From: Nitrospira sp. SG-bin2
GTDB lineage: Bacteria > Nitrospirota > Nitrospiria > Nitrospirales > Nitrospiraceae
Assembly (NCBI GenBank): GCA_002083405.1
Contig: LVWT01000040.1
Span: forward strand, 1 to 59,294
DNA length: 59,294 nt
Direction: 5' to 3'
Shown here: positions 43,858 through 53,033 of the stretch, piece after piece
How positions within the stretch are numbered: position 1 is the stretch's first letter
How the letters are laid out: each line of letters starts with the position of its first letter
The notes under the pieces: generated by a model
Told to the model about the DNA's origin: nothing
Databases searched by the model: none
The model's input: the letters and a program-made list of their open reading frames with translations, nothing else
Program-made: the position numbers and the translations under genes

Positions 43858-44160
43858 ATGGTTCCGCTTAGCGCTTATGTGGCGGTCAGTGCGGTCCTGT
43901 TCATGACGGGATTGCTCGGCGTCTTGATTCGACGGAATTTCATTATCGTGCTTATGTCCGTGGAAATCATGATGAACGCCGCCAATATCAATCTGGTGGC
44001 GTTTTCGCATTACCTGGAGTCCATGGCCGGGCAGCTTACCGCCCTGTTTTTTATTGCCGTCGCCGCGGGGGAAGCCGCAGTCGGACTGGCCATCATCATC
44101 GTGGTATTTCGTGGAAAAGTTTCTACGAACGTCGATGAGATGAACGTCTTGAAATGGTAG
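43858..44160 (+). CDS. nuoK: NADH-quinone oxidoreductase subunit K
   Basis: A 100-residue, three-helix MrpC-like subunit. The two membrane glutamates used in proton transfer are visible: SVEIMMNAANINLVAF (first) and AAGEAAVGLAIIIVVF (second). Length is normal. It lies six bases after nuoJ. Confidence 0.96.
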   Translation: MVPLSAYVAVSAVLFMTGLLGVLIRRNFIIVLMSVEIMMNAANINLVAFSHYLESMAGQLTALFFIAVAAGEAAVGLAIIIVVFRGKVSTNVDEMNVLKW

Positions 44161-44183
44161 CAGGATGGAGATGACGACCTAGC

Positions 44184-46160
44184 GTGTCCGACTTAACCGA
44201 TCTTCTCATCAAACTGATTCCGATTCTCCCGCTTCTGGCCGTGATTTCCAACGGACTTCTGGGCAGCCGCTATTCGCACGAGATGGCCCATCGGTTGGCG
44301 TGGGGATCGGTCGGTCTCTCCTTTCTCTGTGTCATCGGTGTGTTTGCCGATATTCTGCGGACTGGAACTGCACGTGAAGTCGTCGCCTACCAATGGATCT
44401 TCGGGGGCGATCTCATGATCAATCTGGCCTATCTGGTCGATCCGTTAACCTGCGTGATGTTGTTGGTGGTGACCGGAGTGGGTTTTCTTATTCATGTTTA
44501 CTCAGTCGGGTATATGCACGGTGAACCCGGCTTCACGCGCTTCTTTATTTACATGAACCTCTTCATGGTCTCCATGCTGCTTCTGGTGATGGGGAACAAT
44601 TATGTGGTTCTGTTTATCGGCTGGGAAGGCGTCGGGCTCTGTTCGTATTTGCTCATCGGGTACTACTACGACAAAGTGTCGGCGGCGAAGGCGGCGACGA
44701 AGGCCTTTGTGGTCAATCGCATCGGCGATGCAGGGTTCTTGGTGGCTATCTTTCTGGTCTTCGTCAATTTCAAGACCCTGGACTATACCAAGGTGTTTGC
44801 TCAGGCCGGCCAGCTTTCGCCTGAAATGGCAACCGCTATCGCGCTCTGCCTGCTGGTCGGTGCGGTCGGCAAATCAGCCCAGCTCCCTCTCTACACGTGG
44901 TTGCCCGACGCGATGGAGGGCCCGACGCCGGTCAGTGCGCTCATCCATGCCGCTACCATGGTGACAGCAGGTGTGTACATGATTGTCCGTAATCATGCCA
45001 TTTTCGATCTTTCTCCCACTGCGATGGAAGTGGTTGGTTTCGTCGGCGGCGGTACGGCCCTATTCGCCGCCACGATCGGTCTGGTCCAGACTGATATCAA
45101 ACGGGTGCTGGCGTATTCGACGGTCAGCCAGTTGGGGTACATGTTCCTAGGTTGCGGCATCGGCGCCTACACGGCCGCCATATTCCACTTGATGACCCAT
45201 GCGTTTTTCAAAGCTTTGCTGTTTTTGTCCGCGGGGTCGGTGATTCATGCCCTGTCGGGTGAGCAGGACATCAGGAAAATGGGCGGACTGAGCAAGAAAA
45301 TCCCATGGACATACCGTCTGTTTCTGATCGGCACGATCGCAATTGCCGGGATTCCTCCTTTGGCGGGATTCTGGAGCAAAGACGAGATCATGGCCCATGC
45401 CTTTACCCATAACCACTTCCTGCTCTATGGCATTGCAGCGATCGGCGCTTTTGTCACGTCCTTTTACATGTTTCGGCTGACCTACCTGACCTTTTATGGC
45501 GAGTCCAGAATGGATCACCATACGGAAGCGCATGTCCACGAATCGCCATTGGTGATGATTGGCCCCTTGGTTGCGCTTGGTTTCCTGTCGCTTGTCGGCG
45601 GGTTGCTATTGGGGTTCCCTCCGGAACATGGCTGGTTGCATCAATTCCTGGCGCCGGTTGTGGGCTCGGGGGATGAACACGAGGTCAGCATGGGGTTGGT
45701 GTCTGCTCTCATGATTGTGGCAACCGGCATCGCAGTGATTGGGTGGGGGCTTGCCCACTACATGTACCAGGTGAGCACTCCGACGGCCGATGTGTGGGCC
45801 GAGAAATTCTCCGGCGCCTATAGGACGCTGTTGAACAAGTACTATGTCGATGAACTCTATGATTTCATCATTGTCGAGCCCATCAAACGGTTGGGAGACC
45901 TGCTTGATTGGTTCGATCGCACGGTCGTCGACGGTCTAGTCCGGGGAGTCGGACAGCTGGCTGATTGGGGCTCTGCCGGGTCAACCTGGATTGAAAAGTA
46001 TATTGTATACGCGGGGTTGAATGTCATCGGATACGGCAATCACCTCGCGGCGCGTGAAGGGCGGAAGATGCAGAGCGGAATGGTCCACCATTATGTCGCT
46101 CTCATCGTTGCCGGGCTGTTTCTGTTGGCGCTGGTCGTTCAATTCCTCGTTCAGATGTAG
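44184..46160 (+). CDS. nuoL: NADH-quinone oxidoreductase subunit L, with an extended lateral-helix region
   Basis: A 658-residue antiporter-like subunit starting at GTG. The channel residues are present: Glu in FIGWEGVGLCSYLL, Lys in AVGKSAQLPLYTWLPDA, and HAATMVTAGVYM. The C-terminal section from LYDFIIVEP to the last helix (MVHHYVALI) is about 80 residues. By my recollection this is around 30 longer than in E. coli NuoL. In complex I this section forms the long helix that runs along the other antiporter subunits. An extension fits with the extra NuoM encoded next. The length difference needs an alignment. Confidence 0.94.
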   Translation: MSDLTDLLIKLIPILPLLAVISNGLLGSRYSHEMAHRLAWGSVGLSFLCVIGVFADILRTGTAREVVAYQWIFGGDLMINLAYLVDPLTCVMLLVVTGVGFLIHVYSVGYMHGEPGFTRFFIYMNLFMVSMLLLVMGNNYVVLFIGWEGVGLCSYLLIGYYYDKVSAAKAATKAFVVNRIGDAGFLVAIFLVFVNFKTLDYTKVFAQAGQLSPEMATAIALCLLVGAVGKSAQLPLYTWLPDAMEGPTPVSALIHAATMVTAGVYMIVRNHAIFDLSPTAMEVVGFVGGGTALFAATIGLVQTDIKRVLAYSTVSQLGYMFLGCGIGAYTAAIFHLMTHAFFKALLFLSAGSVIHALSGEQDIRKMGGLSKKIPWTYRLFLIGTIAIAGIPPLAGFWSKDEIMAHAFTHNHFLLYGIAAIGAFVTSFYMFRLTYLTFYGESRMDHHTEAHVHESPLVMIGPLVALGFLSLVGGLLLGFPPEHGWLHQFLAPVVGSGDEHEVSMGLVSALMIVATGIAVIGWGLAHYMYQVSTPTADVWAEKFSGAYRTLLNKYYVDELYDFIIVEPIKRLGDLLDWFDRTVVDGLVRGVGQLADWGSAGSTWIEKYIVYAGLNVIGYGNHLAAREGRKMQSGMVHHYVALIVAGLFLLALVVQFLVQM

Positions 46161-46187
46161 AGGGTCGAGGGGCGTACGGCGGTCATT

Positions 46188-47747
46188 ATGTTGGAAGAAC
46201 TCACAGCGGGATTTCCGGTCCTTTCCTGCATTCTCTTTTTGCCCGTTCTGGGAGCCATCGTGCTGTGGCTGTTCGAGGATGAGGACATGGTCCGGACGTC
46301 GGCGCTCGCCATCACGCTGCTCGAACTCGCGCTCTCGGTGTTCGTGCTGGTGCGGTTTGTGCCGGAATCGGCTGCCATGCAGTTCGCGGAGCGTGTGAGA
46401 TGGATTCCCGCGCTGGGCATTAGCTACCACCTGGGCGTCGACGGTATCAGCGTACTCTTCGTGGGATTGACCGCATTTCTGAGTGTGTTGGTCGTGATCT
46501 ATTCCTGGGACACGATCCGCCACCAAGTGAAGCTCTACATGATGTGTCTGTTGGCGCTTGAAACGACGACGATGGGCGTGTTCGTTTCATTGGATCTGAT
46601 CTTGTTCTTCGTCTTCTGGGAGCTGATGCTGATTCCCAGCTACTTTCTGATCAAACTGTGGGGCGGCGGAGCCGAACGCCATTATGCGGCGTTGAAGTTC
46701 GTTCTCTATACCCTTTTGGGCAGTGTCTTTATGCTGGTGGGCATCGCCTTGCTCAATATCAACTTCCACCAGTGGGCGTCTTTGCATCATACGGATCAAA
46801 GCTATTCGTTCGATTTACTAGAGCTCCTCTCGGCGCCGATTCCGATGGATCAGCAGATCCTGATCTTCTGGCTCATGTTCATGGGATTTGCCTTCAAGGC
46901 CCCGATCTTCCCGTTCCACACATGGCTACCGGATGCGCTGATGGAGGGTCCGATCGGCATGGCGGTGGTGCTGGCCGGACTTAAGCTTGGCACCTTCGGC
47001 TTTATGCGCTTCAGCCTGCCGCTTCTTCCCGATGCCTCCCAAAGCGACACGGTCGTGACCGTGGTCGTCGTGCTCGGACTATGCGCCATTCTGTACGGAG
47101 CCTGGATGGCGTTGGTTCAACCGGACTTCAGGCGGCTGTTAGCCTATAGCAGCGTCAGCCATTTGGGTTTCATCGTCGTGGGACTGTTCTCGCTGAATTA
47201 CCAAGGTCTGCAGGGCAGCCTACTGACCATGATCAATCTGGGATTCAGCACGGCCGGCCTCTTCTTTATTGCCGGGTTTCTCTATTCACGTCAACAGTCC
47301 ACGCAGCTGTCGGCGTTCGGGGGGATGGCCAAACAAGTGCCGTTGTTGGCTACGTTCTTTCTGATTATCGGACTGGCCTCGATCGGACTTCCGGGAACGA
47401 ACGGTTTTGTGGGGGAGTTTCTCATCCTCTTAGGCGCATTCAAAGCAAAGTGGTGGTTCGGAGCAGTGGCTGTGCTCGGCGTCATTTTTGGGGCGGCCTA
47501 TTTTCTCTGGTACTACGAACGCGCCATGCTGGGCCCGGTCGGTAAGGCGGTGAAACAGACGATGAGCGACCTTCAATTGCGAGAGATGGTCATTGCCGTG
47601 TCGCTGTCGGTCATGATTCTGTGGATCGGGCTGTATCCGTCGCCCTTTCTTCGAATCATGAACGGATCGGTGCAGGCGCTCGTCGATCGGTTGAATCACG
47701 GCACAGTGGCGGCACTCGGATCCTCCACGGCTGAAAAAGGACGTTGA
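46188..47747 (+). CDS. nuoM: NADH-quinone oxidoreductase subunit M, first copy
   Basis: A 519-residue antiporter-like proton-pumping subunit with about 14 helices. The key residues are intact: Glu in FVFWELMLIPSYFLI (helix 5), Lys in GFAFKAPIFPFHTWLPDA (helix 7), and Lys in VLAGLKLGTFGFMRF (helix 8). This is the canonical NuoM of the pair. Only four bases separate its stop from the next gene, a second NuoM. Confidence 0.94.
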   Translation: MLEELTAGFPVLSCILFLPVLGAIVLWLFEDEDMVRTSALAITLLELALSVFVLVRFVPESAAMQFAERVRWIPALGISYHLGVDGISVLFVGLTAFLSVLVVIYSWDTIRHQVKLYMMCLLALETTTMGVFVSLDLILFFVFWELMLIPSYFLIKLWGGGAERHYAALKFVLYTLLGSVFMLVGIALLNINFHQWASLHHTDQSYSFDLLELLSAPIPMDQQILIFWLMFMGFAFKAPIFPFHTWLPDALMEGPIGMAVVLAGLKLGTFGFMRFSLPLLPDASQSDTVVTVVVVLGLCAILYGAWMALVQPDFRRLLAYSSVSHLGFIVVGLFSLNYQGLQGSLLTMINLGFSTAGLFFIAGFLYSRQQSTQLSAFGGMAKQVPLLATFFLIIGLASIGLPGTNGFVGEFLILLGAFKAKWWFGAVAVLGVIFGAAYFLWYYERAMLGPVGKAVKQTMSDLQLREMVIAVSLSVMILWIGLYPSPFLRIMNGSVQALVDRLNHGTVAALGSSTAEKGR

Positions 47748-47751
47748 GTTC

Positions 47752-49458
47752 ATGGGCGAATACGCACTGCTGTATATTCTCTTCGCTCCCTTCGCCGGCG
47801 CGTTGGCGCTGATTCTGGTCTCGAATCGGCAGCCGATGCTGGTCCGAGGCATCGCCGCGAGCGCGGCCTTCGTGTCCCTGGTTGCGTCGATATATCTGTT
47901 TTATGCCTACGATCCGGTCAAAGGCGGGTTCCAATTCGTCCAGAAGTTTGAATGGTCCAGGCAACTCGGTATTTCGCTGCATCTTGGTGTGGATGGCATC
48001 GGGACCCCGCTCGTGCTGGCATCGGCGATCTTGTTGTTTACGGGCATTTTCGTGTCCTGGCACATCAGGGATCGCGCGAAAGAATTCTACATCTGGCTGC
48101 TGATTCTCGCCGCCGCCACGATCGGCGTTTTCATGTCCCTGGATCTGTTTTTCCTCTACTTCTTCTATGAGATGTCCGTGATTCCCATGTATCTCTTGCT
48201 GGGCATGTGGGGCAGCCACACCAAGCGGTATTTGGAGATGACGGATACGGAAGGACTCAAACTGAGAGATTCCGTCGGCTACATTTTCAACTTCGGATCG
48301 AACAGCAAGGAATACGCGGCGATGAAGCTGGTGCTCTTCTTGTCGGCCTTCGCGGTTGCGGCCCTGATGGGTATCCTGCTGATTTACAAGTACGCCGGGC
48401 TCAATACGTTCGATATTCTCGTGCTTCGCGAGCAGGCTCACCTCATGAATATTCCCGTGCTCGGCACAACCCTGGACAAGATCATTTGGGTGCTGGTCTT
48501 TTTCGGCTTTGCCTCGATCGCTCCGTTATGGCCGCTCCATTCATGGTCTCCGGTCGGTCATGCCGCGGCTCCGGCTGCGACCAGCATGCTGCATGCCGGC
48601 GTTCTCATGAAACTTGGGCATTTCTCTATTATTCGGGTGGCGTTTGAAATTTTGCCTGAGACGACCCGTGAGATGATGCCGATTGCGGCCGTCCTCTGCA
48701 TGTTCAGCATCGTCTACGGGGGGTTTGTCGCCTTCTACGCCAAGGACACCAAATACGTCATCGGTTATTCCAGCTCGAGCCACATGGGTTATGTGTTTCT
48801 TGGGATGGCGGCATTGAATTACATCAGTTTGAGCGGCGCAGTCATTTATATGTTTGCCCATGCGATGGCCACCGGCATGCTCTTCGCCATGGCAGGGTGG
48901 GTCTACGACCAGACCCACACGAGGGATCTTCCATCATTGGGAGGCCTCTCGAACAAAATGCCGTTTATCTCCGGATGTTTCATCGTGGGGTGTATGGCCT
49001 CGATCGGCATGCCGGGGACAGTGAATTTCATCGCTGAAATCATGATTATCGTCGGCAGCTGGGAGAAGTATCCCCTTCAAGTCATTGTCGCCGTGCTAGG
49101 GATCGTTCTCACCATGGCCTATCTCTTCAAAATGATGCGCAGCCTGTTCTATGGGCCGATGAATCAACAATACAGCCATGCGCATGATGCCGTGTCGGCC
49201 GTTGATCGGCTGCCGTTGCTGGTGATGATTGCCGTCAGCGTGGGATTCGGTATTTTTCCGATGCATTTGTACGATGTGGTTCGTTCAGGCGTCGATCCGT
49301 TAATCGCCAGGATCACCCATGTTGTTCCGGTCGCGCAGAGCGGCGACGGGTTAGGGGTGAAGAGTGAGGCGACGATCCCTGTGGTCAGGGATCATGTTCC
49401 CCTCGTCGCAAATAACCCCGTCCCTCTGACCCCTGACCCTTCACGAGGGCACGAATGA
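47752..49458 (+). CDS. NADH-quinone oxidoreductase subunit M, second divergent copy
   Basis: A 568-residue NuoM-type antiporter subunit. The helix-5 Glu (FYEMSVIPMYLLLG) and the helix-8 Lys (HAGVLMKLGHFSIIRV) are kept. The helix-7 motif reads GFASIAPLWPLHSWSP: Ile stands where the first copy has the channel Lys. There is also an insert of about 28 residues between helices 5 and 6 (TKRYLEMTDTEGLKLRDSV...). The C-terminus adds a hydrophilic tail with many Pro and Val residues. It overlaps nuoN by four bases (ATGA). The position between nuoM and nuoN and the tight spacing make it a structural part of the same complex. Confidence 0.9.
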   Translation: MGEYALLYILFAPFAGALALILVSNRQPMLVRGIAASAAFVSLVASIYLFYAYDPVKGGFQFVQKFEWSRQLGISLHLGVDGIGTPLVLASAILLFTGIFVSWHIRDRAKEFYIWLLILAAATIGVFMSLDLFFLYFFYEMSVIPMYLLLGMWGSHTKRYLEMTDTEGLKLRDSVGYIFNFGSNSKEYAAMKLVLFLSAFAVAALMGILLIYKYAGLNTFDILVLREQAHLMNIPVLGTTLDKIIWVLVFFGFASIAPLWPLHSWSPVGHAAAPAATSMLHAGVLMKLGHFSIIRVAFEILPETTREMMPIAAVLCMFSIVYGGFVAFYAKDTKYVIGYSSSSHMGYVFLGMAALNYISLSGAVIYMFAHAMATGMLFAMAGWVYDQTHTRDLPSLGGLSNKMPFISGCFIVGCMASIGMPGTVNFIAEIMIIVGSWEKYPLQVIVAVLGIVLTMAYLFKMMRSLFYGPMNQQYSHAHDAVSAVDRLPLLVMIAVSVGFGIFPMHLYDVVRSGVDPLIARITHVVPVAQSGDGLGVKSEATIPVVRDHVPLVANNPVPLTPDPSRGHE

Positions 49459-50948
49459 CCTTCACGCTGACCCTGTCCTTCGCCGATCTTCTGTTGCTGT
49501 TGCCGGAGATTGTGCTGACCTGCTGGCTTTGCATCGTCGTGATTGTCGATTTTTCCGTTCCACGCTTGCCCAAGGAACAATTGGCCATTCTCAGTATTAC
49601 TGGCCTGCTGGCCACCCTAGGCTGTTTAGTATGGTTCGATGTGACTCATGTGTCGGGCGCCCTGTTCGGCAATATGTTCGTGCTGGACCGCATGGCCATC
49701 TTTTTCAAGATATTTATCGTCGGCTCGACGGCGCTCGTCATTCTTGCGTCGATCCAGTACGTCGAGCGTTTCAGATTTTTTCGTGGAGAGTACTATGTGC
49801 TGGTCGCCATGTCTGCTCTCGGCATGATGTTCATGTCCTCGGCCAACGATCTGCTGTCCCTTTTCGTCAGCCTGGAGTTTTCGACCCTCGGGTTTTACAT
49901 TCTGGTGGGCTATCTTCGTGAGGATTTGGCCTCAAATGAGGCCGGACTTAAGTTCTTCATACTGGGCGTGTTTGCTGCCGGACTGCTTGCCTACGGCATC
50001 AGTCTCGTCTACGGGGAGACGGGGAAGCTGGTGTTTTCGGAGATGAATCTATCCGCTACCCCTGGCGCGATCATCGGTTTCTTACTGATCTTCGCCGCGC
50101 TTGGATTCAAGATCGGAGCCGTTCCTTTCCATTCGTGGATTCCTGATACGTATCATGGCGCACCGACGCCTGTGACGGCGTACTTGTCGATCGCTCCGAA
50201 GGGCGCTGCGTTCGCCATCCTGCTCCGTATCTTCTTCGTGGCGTTGGCCTCCTTCAAACCGATGTGGGTCATTCTGTTGGTGGCGGTCTCTATCTTGTCG
50301 ATGACCTATGCCAACATCGTGGCGATTGCCCAGCGGAACATCAAGCGTCTTCTGGCCTATTCCGGTATCGCCCAGGTCGGGAACGTCTTGATCGGCTTGG
50401 CGGCCGGGACGAAAATGGGGAATGATGCCATTTTGTTTTACCTCTTGGCCTATCTCTTTGCGAATCTCGGCGCTTTTGCCGTTGTCATTGCCGTCAGCCA
50501 CGCGATCGGCAGTGATGACATCGACGACTATAATGGTTTGAACCGCCGTTCTCCGTTCCTGGCCTTCTCGATGCTGCTGTTTCTCCTGTCTCTGGCCGGT
50601 GTGCCGCCGCTGGCTGGGTTTATCGGAAAACTCTACATTTTCATCGCGGCGATTAAGGAAGGACTGTATACGCTGATCACGGCTGGACTGATCAACATCG
50701 TGATTTCGATGTACTATTACTTGATCGTCGTAAAGAAAATGTATATCAATGAGCCGACCAATCCCTCGCCTGTCACCATTTCTGGCCCGATGAAGGCCGT
50801 CGTCTATGTCGGTCTGGCAGGAACTTTGGTTATTGGCATTTATCCTCAGCCGTTCATCGATTGGGTTGGCGGTGCGACGCTGATGTTCTCGAATCTTCCC
50901 GTTCCTTCTGCCATCGTCACCCCACCCATTCCGCCCTTTGGTGGATAG
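49455..50948 (+). CDS. nuoN: NADH-quinone oxidoreductase subunit N
   Basis: A 497-residue antiporter-like subunit, the one nearest to the quinone-proximal subunits. Visible motifs: Glu-bearing LFVSLEFSTLGFYILVGYL, Lys in LGFKIGAVPFHSWIPDTYHGAPTPV, and a second Lys in SIAPKGAAFAILLRI. All channel residues appear intact. Last gene of the nuo run. The next gene, a CHASE3 histidine kinase, starts about 114 bases later on the same strand. Confidence 0.95.
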   Translation: MTFTLTLSFADLLLLLPEIVLTCWLCIVVIVDFSVPRLPKEQLAILSITGLLATLGCLVWFDVTHVSGALFGNMFVLDRMAIFFKIFIVGSTALVILASIQYVERFRFFRGEYYVLVAMSALGMMFMSSANDLLSLFVSLEFSTLGFYILVGYLREDLASNEAGLKFFILGVFAAGLLAYGISLVYGETGKLVFSEMNLSATPGAIIGFLLIFAALGFKIGAVPFHSWIPDTYHGAPTPVTAYLSIAPKGAAFAILLRIFFVALASFKPMWVILLVAVSILSMTYANIVAIAQRNIKRLLAYSGIAQVGNVLIGLAAGTKMGNDAILFYLLAYLFANLGAFAVVIAVSHAIGSDDIDDYNGLNRRSPFLAFSMLLFLLSLAGVPPLAGFIGKLYIFIAAIKEGLYTLITAGLINIVISMYYYLIVVKKMYINEPTNPSPVTISGPMKAVVYVGLAGTLVIGIYPQPFIDWVGGATLMFSNLPVPSAIVTPPIPPFGG

Positions 50949-51061
50949 TGTTTCTGGTTTCGCCGTTCGTGAGTTCTGCTACAATTGGCCGTAAGCGCAC
51001 GAGTCCTAGCGTACACGGTTGCCACCTACACAATTTTCTGGGATTCTGGCCAGCACCACTT

Positions 51062-52558
51062 ATGTTTATGGAATCACCTGCGAAGGGCCAGCCGCAAATT
51101 GCGCTCGCACCGATTGGGGGACCTGAACCCCACAACCCCTCTCCCTCGCCTGCCGGTGACGGGTCATTCTGGCGCATTCCGATTATGTGGTTCTTCTCAC
51201 TTACGATCGAACAGCGGATCTTGGCCGGGTTCAGTCTCGTGTTCGCCGGCATTCTCGTGATCAGTGTAGTGTCCTATCGCAACACCAGTGCGGTGATCGC
51301 CAACAGCGGACTCGATACCCGCAGCCACGAACTCGTGCAGCTATTGACCAATATCGATATGGCAATGGACCAAACCGAGAACAATCACCGCCGGTATCTT
51401 GTTACAGGAGAAGAGCTCTATCTCGAGTCCTATCGGTCGGTTATCAAACAGAAGCCGACGTTTATCAAATACCTCGAACATCTGACGGAGGGAGTGCCCG
51501 AACAGCAGGAACGTGTCGCATTGCTCGAGCGAATGATGCATCAGCAACTGGCTGCTGAGGCCCATGCAATTACTGTCCTTACCAATAGAGGATTCGAGGC
51601 GGTCAAGAAAATGGCTCTTGAGGGAGCTGCAACACGGGAGATCAGTGAGATCCACAAGATCGTCGCGGAAATGGAGTCATACGAACGACAGGCATTGCGG
51701 CGTCGGGTCTTGGAGTCTGCAGCCACGACGACAAATACGATCGTGCTGCTGAGCATCGGCGCGCTGCTTCAATTCGTACTGCTGGCGGCCGTGTACTATT
51801 TGATCCGGCACGACATCACCGAACGGCGGCGTGTGGCCGATGAACTCCAGCGGCGCGGTGAACTTTTGGAGGCTGCGAACAAGGAACTCGAATCCTTCAG
51901 TTATTCGGTTTCTCACGACTTGCGCGCTCCGCTTCGCCATATCGATGGGTATGCCTCGCTGTTGCGCAAAGCAGTGACTGAATCGTTGAACGAAAAGGCC
52001 GCCAGGTATTTGCAGACGATCTCCGACTCTGCCAAACAGATGGGCCAACTGATCGACGATTTGCTGGTATTTTCTCGGATGGGCCGTCAGGAGATGCTTC
52101 AAACAAGGGTTGATTTGAACCAGGTGATCCGAACCATCCTTTACGATTTACGACTTGACTTGCAAGGACGCGAGATATCTTGGACAATTGCCACACTTCC
52201 GGAAGTGCTGGGTGATCCGGCCATGCTCCGGCAGGTGTTTATGAATCTGATCGCGAATGCGGTGAAATTCACAAGCACCAGGCCGCGGGCACACATTGAG
52301 GTCGGCATTGACCGGCCGAATTCCGGTGAAGCCGTCATTTTTGTGCGTGACAACGGAGTGGGATTTGATATGCGGTATGCTGGCAAACTATTCGGCGTGT
52401 TTCAGCGACTCCACCGGATGGATGAATTTGAAGGAACGGGTATCGGTCTTGCCAACGTGCGTCGGATCGTGCATCGGCATGGCGGACGCACCTGGGCGGA
52501 GGGCGAACCGGATAAAGGAGCGACGTTTTATATTACGCTCCCAACCAGGAGGCCTTGA
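51062..52558 (+). CDS. CHASE3-domain sensor histidine kinase
   Basis: A 498-residue inner-membrane kinase if ATG 51062 is used; ATG 51185 (MWFFSLTIEQRIL) would drop a 41-residue Pro-rich lead and is also plausible, since neither has a good ribosome site. Membrane helix 1 is at about 52-72 and helix 2 at about 225-250. Between them lies a CHASE3-type helical sensory domain with the signature NHRRYLVTGEELYLESY. The H-box is FSYSVSHDLRAPLRHIDGYASLL. The ATPase domain has NLIANAVKFTS, DNGVGFD and GTGIGLANV. It resembles phytochrome-class kinases that pair with Rcp-type receivers, and the next gene is just such a receiver. Confidence 0.9.
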   Translation: MFMESPAKGQPQIALAPIGGPEPHNPSPSPAGDGSFWRIPIMWFFSLTIEQRILAGFSLVFAGILVISVVSYRNTSAVIANSGLDTRSHELVQLLTNIDMAMDQTENNHRRYLVTGEELYLESYRSVIKQKPTFIKYLEHLTEGVPEQQERVALLERMMHQQLAAEAHAITVLTNRGFEAVKKMALEGAATREISEIHKIVAEMESYERQALRRRVLESAATTTNTIVLLSIGALLQFVLLAAVYYLIRHDITERRRVADELQRRGELLEAANKELESFSYSVSHDLRAPLRHIDGYASLLRKAVTESLNEKAARYLQTISDSAKQMGQLIDDLLVFSRMGRQEMLQTRVDLNQVIRTILYDLRLDLQGREISWTIATLPEVLGDPAMLRQVFMNLIANAVKFTSTRPRAHIEVGIDRPNSGEAVIFVRDNGVGFDMRYAGKLFGVFQRLHRMDEFEGTGIGLANVRRIVHRHGGRTWAEGEPDKGATFYITLPTRRP

Positions 52559-52560
52559 TC

Positions 52561-53016
52561 ATGACAGGCGCAAAACCGATCGTGCTCGCTGAAGATAATC
52601 CGCGAGACGCTGAACTGGCTCTGGCCGCGATGGAGGAACAGAACATTTCCGACAAAGTGGTGCTTTGCCACGACGGCGCCGAGGTATTGGATTATCTGTA
52701 TTGTCGAGGGCCGTTTGCTTCCCGGATGAAAGGGAACCCTGCGGTTATCTTTCTGGATATCAAGATGCCCAAAGTAAACGGGCTTGAGGTTTTGCGGACC
52801 ATCAAGGCGGATACGCATCTCCGCCCCATTCCTGTCGTCATGCTTACCTCTTCCCGTGAGGAGCGTGACCTCGGGGAGAGTTACGCGCTGGGAGCCAATG
52901 CGTATGTGGTGAAGCCTGTTGAATTTCATCAGTTTGTCTCGGCCGTCAAGGAGCTGGGCACATTCTGGGGTGTGATCAATGAGCCTCCACCGCAGGGATC
53001 CGGTTCCGGCAAGTAA
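52561..53016 (+). CDS. Rcp1-like stand-alone response receiver
   Basis: A 151-residue single receiver: IVLAEDNPRDAELALAAM (Glu-Asp pair), phospho-acceptor Asp in VIFLDIKMPKVNGLEVLR, Thr-Ser in VVMLTSSREERD, and Lys in VVKPVEF. The YLYCRGPF insertion is typical of the Rcp1/CheY-like group that partners HisKA kinases. The ATG is two bases after the kinase stop, so coupling is likely. No output domain is present, so it must signal by protein contact or pass phosphate on. Confidence 0.92.
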   Translation: MTGAKPIVLAEDNPRDAELALAAMEEQNISDKVVLCHDGAEVLDYLYCRGPFASRMKGNPAVIFLDIKMPKVNGLEVLRTIKADTHLRPIPVVMLTSSREERDLGESYALGANAYVVKPVEFHQFVSAVKELGTFWGVINEPPPQGSGSGK

Positions 53017-53033
53017 CTTTGAATGGAACTCTG

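Noticed and set aside
47656..48441. 261-residue minus-strand frame over the nuoM pair
   Set aside because: Antisense shadow. Membrane genes in GC-rich DNA often leave polar, His/Gln/Asp-rich open frames on the other strand, as seen here.
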